The translations under genes were made by a program, and so were the position numbers. A DNA stretch of 11,111 bases, taken from assembly GCA_028565635.1 (NCBI GenBank), contig JAOXYB010040172.1:1-11111 (forward strand), in the 5' to 3' direction. The DNA is from Phoronis ovalis. Taxonomy: Eukaryota; Phoronida; Phoronidae. The notes beneath the pieces were generated by a model. That model had not been told where the DNA came from. It worked only from the letters and a program-made list of their open reading frames with translations, and did no database searches. Below are positions 1 through 6,000 of the stretch, piece after piece; position 1 is the first letter of the stretch; every line of letters begins with the position of its first letter.

Positions 1-72
1 AATCCCGATACTAAGTACAGAACCATATCTAATAAACGGGCGAAGTTGTGCATAGGAACTCTTCCCAGATCT
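1..72 (-). CDS. probable partial exon at the window edge (model exon 11)
   Basis: After the phase-0 donor at 184, the acceptor gctgtactag opens a frame starting AGA at 72-70. It stays open for 24 codons to the window edge, giving RSGKSSYAQLRPF and onward. Several CpGs occur in this short stretch, unlike the neighbouring intron, which supports coding. The weak point is the poor pyrimidine tract before the acceptor; the true exon may start elsewhere. The 3' end is outside the window. Confidence 0.4.
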
Positions 73-3000
73 CTAGTACAGCTTTTAAATTTTTGTAGTA
101 TTTATTTCTAAAAGACAGTTTTAAGAAAATCACCAAGAAATGAAAAGATACAATCAATATCACTGTTTCCACTTATTTGTTACCTGATAGTTAGGATCTG
201 ATTTTTTTAGATCCACAAATTTTGTTGTTTCCTTTGTACTTTTTTTGGCTTTGAAACCTTCTCCATGATCAATATTCAACACTCGGTTTTTACTGAAAGG
301 ATCTGTTGCTTCAGTTGTTTTCTTTTCCCGTGCTTTCAATGTAAATGCTTTTGGAGCTAAAATTCATAAAATAAACAAAATGAAAATTGAGTATATTTAT
401 TTAGTAAATAAAATATTGTATATTATGAAAAGCCACTGAACACAAACCGCACTTTGATTAAAAAAGCATCTTGAATTTCACCGGAACAATTCTGAAAAAA
501 ATAGGTTTAGACATTTATAGCTTTAATACAAATTCTGGGTATAATAGCTAACAGCACAACAGCTATCCAGAAAGCATACTGTCTTCTAGAAACAAAAAGA
601 TAAAATTTGCATGCAAGGCAGCTGGTTGTATAAATTTTCCTCATTCAGAAACACAGTAGTAATTATGTACTATTATAGCACAATTGCCAATAACACAAAG
701 ACACTCTGCAAGCAGGCTCCTATTGCACATCTCTCCTATTGCTGTTGGGCACTATTGCATCATGCCAAAAGTAAATTTCCTCACAAGCCAAACTAGTAGC
801 TATAGGAGGCACTACTTGCTGCCAAACAATGAACATGCATGGTATGGATTTTTCATGCAATATACCTTCGTTGGAATTGGAATTTCTATGTTTACTAAGT
901 GTTATGTCACTTGTTGCAGTTTTCTTCTTTAATGGTTTAAGACTGAAACGCTTTTGTGGCACTAACAAAAACAAGTAACTAATATTAATATGAAATTATA
1001 TAAATAGTTAGTGCATGTTAGATAAAGAAGACAGAAACGTACTGAAACAAGCTAAAAAAACTCCACAAGAAATCTTGCATCCATCACAGAGCAAATAAAT
1101 CATTATGACAAATAACGGTCACAAGTAAGCAAACAAAACAAAGTCACGAAACATTTAATATAATTAATAATTATGCTGTAGCTCTGCCATTTTTCTGCTG
1201 ATGAAGAAGCAGATCTCACAATTTAACTTTAATTCCATATATAATGACATGTGCATTTGTAGATTCACCACATATAATTTATTCTTTTATAATGAAAAAC
1301 TAAAAAAACTATGTCACCTTTGTACACGACACGAGAGGCATCATCTCTTGTAGCTCGTTCCAAAGCAACATAGGTTGCAAAGTCGATGTTCTTCTCTGTT
1401 AACAAATGGGGAAACATATGTCAAGTAAAATCAAAAATTTAATAAGAACCTGGATCATTTTGATGGAATATATATGTTTACAAATAAAACCTGCATTAGG
1501 TACAATCTTTATGAGGACACAGCCAGAAATGAGGGGTAGAATCCTTTTTCAACACTATCAGAACATTTCAAAATATGGCAAAGTTTCAGTAACACAAGAT
1601 TTCCAAATGAAACCGAGAATTAGATCTTAATCTTAATTTAATTAAAATCAGTAATGGGTAAATTAAACTACTTTTTTATTGAATGAATAGTATCTATCAG
1701 TCCAGTCTCCTTAATTTTTAAAATATTGCACAGCTTAGGTTAAAATATAAATAACATTTATCAAAACAGATACAATACAATAACCAAAACCATAGCCACA
1801 GCTTCACACTGTGCATCACACAAGCAAGCATGTTTACCAGCAACACTTTAATATATTCTATTTTATTACTTTATATAGAAAAAAATATTCACCTAATAAT
1901 TTTTTGGGAAAATTATATTCTTGGATATTAATACAGACAAGTCTCTCCTAACTATAACTATAAACACAACCAAATGTAAGTACATAAGTCTATTTCTAAA
2001 TATCAACTACTCTACAAATGCATAAGAAACTGAAAATGTTTATGCTACAACATTCAACTTTTTTTAGAATTTTCTTTTACAAACAGAAGCAAAGCATACA
2101 TTTATCTAACCATTGTTATTTGTGATGTCTACATGTATATTAACACTGAACTATAGATTTTTAAAAAATGAATACAATCATGCAAAGCATGCCTGTATCT
2201 AACCATTATTATTTGTGGTGTCATCCTCACCATATCCATCATTCTGTAATTTATCATCATGACCAACACCGACACCATTATGATTTGCATCATTGTTATT
2301 TTGTTTATAATGATGAACACTTATGTTGTCACTGTAACCTTGAATGCTGGGAATATCATTACTACTGTTTACATCATCGTTAATGACACAGGGCATGCCA
2401 CCAGCATTTAGTAATGTGGGAGACTTGTTACCATAGGAATGTGAAATGGTTATCTCAGCAAGGAAATCAGTCTTGCTTCCAGCATTATCTGGTTTATAAT
2501 GAAGAAAATAAAAAAGCCATTAAGGAATACTACACAAGGTAACAATAAACTGTAACTGTACATCAATTTAAAATATCTGTATTCCTATTGCAGTTAGACA
2601 GGTTTTGTCATGCAATGTACGAAAACTTCAGTAAGTATGAATTTCTTTTCATTTCTCTTTTCCTTTAATGATTACTTAATATACTTTTACTCAACAGGAA
2701 GATGAATTTCCTAATAATTCAGGAACAATGACGTTACATGCACTAACTGTTATAAGTAGTGATAAAATAATTCAGCTGGCTTTACAATTCTATTATCGAT
2801 TGGTAATACAGCCACCAAATGACAAGCATCATAAAAAGCGTAAAACACTATATTTTTAGAGCATGCATGTATGAAATATAACAAAAACATGCAACAACAT
2901 GCGAGCACTGCTGAATCATATGCTGTATAATCATTGCCTTTTATTCTAGTTAGGCATTGTATGCATGCAATAACATCAATATCTATATTAAGTACTGCTA

Positions 3001-6000
3001 GAAGGCTCTTTTAAAGTTCATGCAACATTTGTTCATCATGAATAAGCCAGCAAAGCTACAAGTTCTGCAAATGGATATTTCTTGAATATAATTCCTCTTT
3101 CTAAAACTGATTCTTAGATTCTTCATATACACAATTAGAGCATGCTTAGATAAAATTAGTGAATCATGCAATTAATTTTACCTCCAGCAGGATTTCTAAA
3201 AGCAACTTCTTTTGTAAAGTTACTTTTTCTCACAAAATGTTTTGAGATCTCCTTTTTTGTAACAGTGACTGCATGAAATACAAACATAAATTATTTCTGA
3301 AATTAAATTCTTTTCTGTATTTTTTTATAACAAAAATATTCTATTTACTAAATTCATTCTAAAAGTGTTGATATCACCAGCATACATATAATTAAGTATA
3401 ACCATATATATATGTATGTAAGTAAGATAGTATTAAACATGTTAAATAAAGTTAAAAGATTTATGCTGACAAGTAGTACAATATGACATTTAGCAAATAT
3501 AAATGCTGAAATGTAATAATACTATTTATTTGGCAGTAAAACATTCCGTGCAATTAAAAATAATTTGCAGGGTGCAAGAAGCGTGCAAAACATGTAACCG
3601 CAAATTTAAAATGGTACAATCTGCAATATACAAAACTCTTTATGTTTCAACAAAATGTTCATGATGAATAAGCATTTTGTGCAAGTTTAGTTTTTTGCAA
3701 CAAAAAAACCCACATCAAATAGCCACTAGTTCAAGTCTGGTTTTTTAAGCTGTGCGGATTAATTGAAAAAGCATTAATACACATTTCACCTCGACGCAAT
3801 CGCTTGAAAAACATTTTTCGGAAATGGCGATCGTGCAGTATTGCACTAATTATTTTAAGGCTTTCTGCTGAAATAGACAAAAATTGAAAGAAAACAAATG
3901 GACACACAAACAGACACACTGACATACAAACTTAACAAATGTGTAGTACACCTGCAACATAAAGAGGAACTAATAGGACACAAGTAGCTACAAAGTAGAT
4001 TTCACAAGTTCCTCACAGCACTACACATATTGTGCTCAAACACTCAAATCAATTAACAATCAAATCAAAGTGCCCATAATGCTGTTTAAATCTAAAGTGA
4101 CAGATTCAAATAAATTTATCTTTACTACTGTTTGCAGTGAAGTGCGACCTTGTGATATTGTAGCTATATGTGGTACTATGCCCTTTTTTTAGCTATTAAT
4201 AATGTAACAAAGAACAATATCAAGAGGTCATTGCAAATGGTAGTAATTAGCTTGTTGTTGATATAATACTCAAAAAAGAGGAATGAAAACATTACAAGCA
4301 AGAAGAGGATACATCATAAACTAGAATGAATATGTAATGAAGAAAAACGGTAAAGAATGACATAGAGAATAGTGTTGATAATGAAAATGACATGTGCATA
4401 ACAATGGTGATGAAGGTGAATGGTAGTGCTGGGGACAATGATATACAATAATGGCACTGATGATGACAAATGATGAGAGAGATGACAAGATAGTAAAATG
4501 ATAAAATAGTATTTCCGAAATGACAATGACATATAGCACCATTTTTTTTTTTGACATAGTTGTGGAGCACATCCAATTAAAACTATATCCACACCTGGGA
4601 TCCACACACACATACACCTGAATCTGCCACATTTATTATTCACAATAAACAAAAAACAAGTTATCATGCATAGCGCTAGCACTAAGTCACCTTTGTAGAC
4701 AGGTTTAAGTGGAGAGTCTGGTGGTGATTCGGGATGTGGTGCCTCAGATTGTTCCTCTGGCTCATCTATCAGAACAGATGGAAATGTTAATACATCTAGG
4801 AGTCTATATACAGCAAGTCAATGTTGTATCAAGCTTAATTAAATGAGCAATGGTAAGCAGCAAAATAAGCTAGATAATAAAAAGTCTTATTTGAGAAAGC
4901 TTTCAATTCTTATCTATAAACTTAACCGTTTCAGAAACATGGATCATCTAGTTGTTATTGTTGTTGGCATGGTCATATGATAAGAACTGTTGGCGAAACA
5001 CATAGGTGTGAAAATGGGTGTTATTCAATCATTTTTTATATAATTCTTCAGTGATCAGCTAGTACAGTAATGACAATCTCCTTTAATTAAAAGTGTTCTC
5101 TTTCAAGCAAGACTTCATTTTTCATAATGGTACCAGTTTTAGCAAGTCAAACATTTTTAAGGTGATTTGAAAAACAGTTATGACAGTCATGATAAATCTG
5201 CTGTGGAGTAGTAATATAGACAAGACTTGTGTCATAAGGTTATCACTTTGTAAATATCACAAAGCCATAAAGTTATCATGATGTCAAAAAATAAAACTGG
5301 TGCTCTTCATAGTGATAAGCCAGCTTGTGGGTTTTGTTGCTTCAGAGTTAAATTAAATTTTATTATCATGTGATAAATCTAATCTTGGGGCCCCGAATGT
5401 TTCAAGACTAGAAAATAATTATTTAAGATATATCATCAGTGCTATTAAATTTAGTAATCAGTAATTAAGGGTGGATAGTGATATTTAAATTCCATCTAGA
5501 CAACAAGGATTAAAGAGAATCCATGACTACCCTTCCTCTCTCATTATTTTTTGTATTAAGGTTCATTACAGATTTGTATGCTACATATTTTTGCAAATTT
5601 TATGTACACAGCAAAAGAAGCTATATATTATCTCTGTCATAGAGTGAACTTTTCTACAAATATAAAATAAAATTGAAGCTTACTCCACTTATGACTAAAC
5701 TACTGTCTTAAGTTTCAGCCAAATTTCATATACAGATTTCCACAAAAAAAAATAATAAAGAAAAAGACATTTAAAATGTAGTGGGAATCTTTTTTCTTTT
5801 TGGTATATAGAGATTTCAGTTTGTGTTTGTGGCTACAAAATATTAAAAAGGCAGTTTGTAACATACAATTTTGAATTTTATTACAACTAGATTTATTTGC
5901 ATATCTGCACACCATTTGTATGTTTGAATACCTTTATATACTCTTTTCTTTTCTTCAGGAATTTCTGGCAATTTGAGCTGTGGTTGTTCTTCAACTGCAA

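Larger units (their letters stand above)
1396..2431 (-). other. intron between exons 8 and 9
   Basis: Intron of about 1 kb that includes the low-complexity tract at 2205-2345. The plus-strand open frame at 1406-1630 has no recognisable protein features. Candidate minus-strand exons at about 1870-1960 and 2050-2085 hit stops in the required frame. Confidence 0.55.
3868..4690 (-). other. intron between exons 6 and 6b
   Basis: Starts (on the transcript strand) after the exon at 4691-4765 and includes the ATGA-rich tract and, at its 3' end, the very long pyrimidine tract preceding exon 6b. Confidence 0.5.

Noticed and set aside
611-932. Two plus-strand open frames of 61 and 82 codons
   Set aside because: They overlap each other and the minus-strand exon at 866-961 and have no protein-like composition or splice context.
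3727-3738. tRNA B-box-like string (AGTTCAAGTCT)
   Set aside because: No A-box or cloverleaf stems could be placed around it.
4149-4163. 15-nt phase 1-1 microexon (CTACAATATCACAAG) between ag and gt
   Set aside because: The pyrimidine tract is poor and a 15-nt match to phase is easily random. Transcript data would be needed.
4292-4682. Minus-strand open frames of up to 122 codons rich in hydrophobic and His/Ser residues
   Set aside because: They arise from the degenerate ATGA repeat on the opposite strand, overlap in several frames and have no splice partners.
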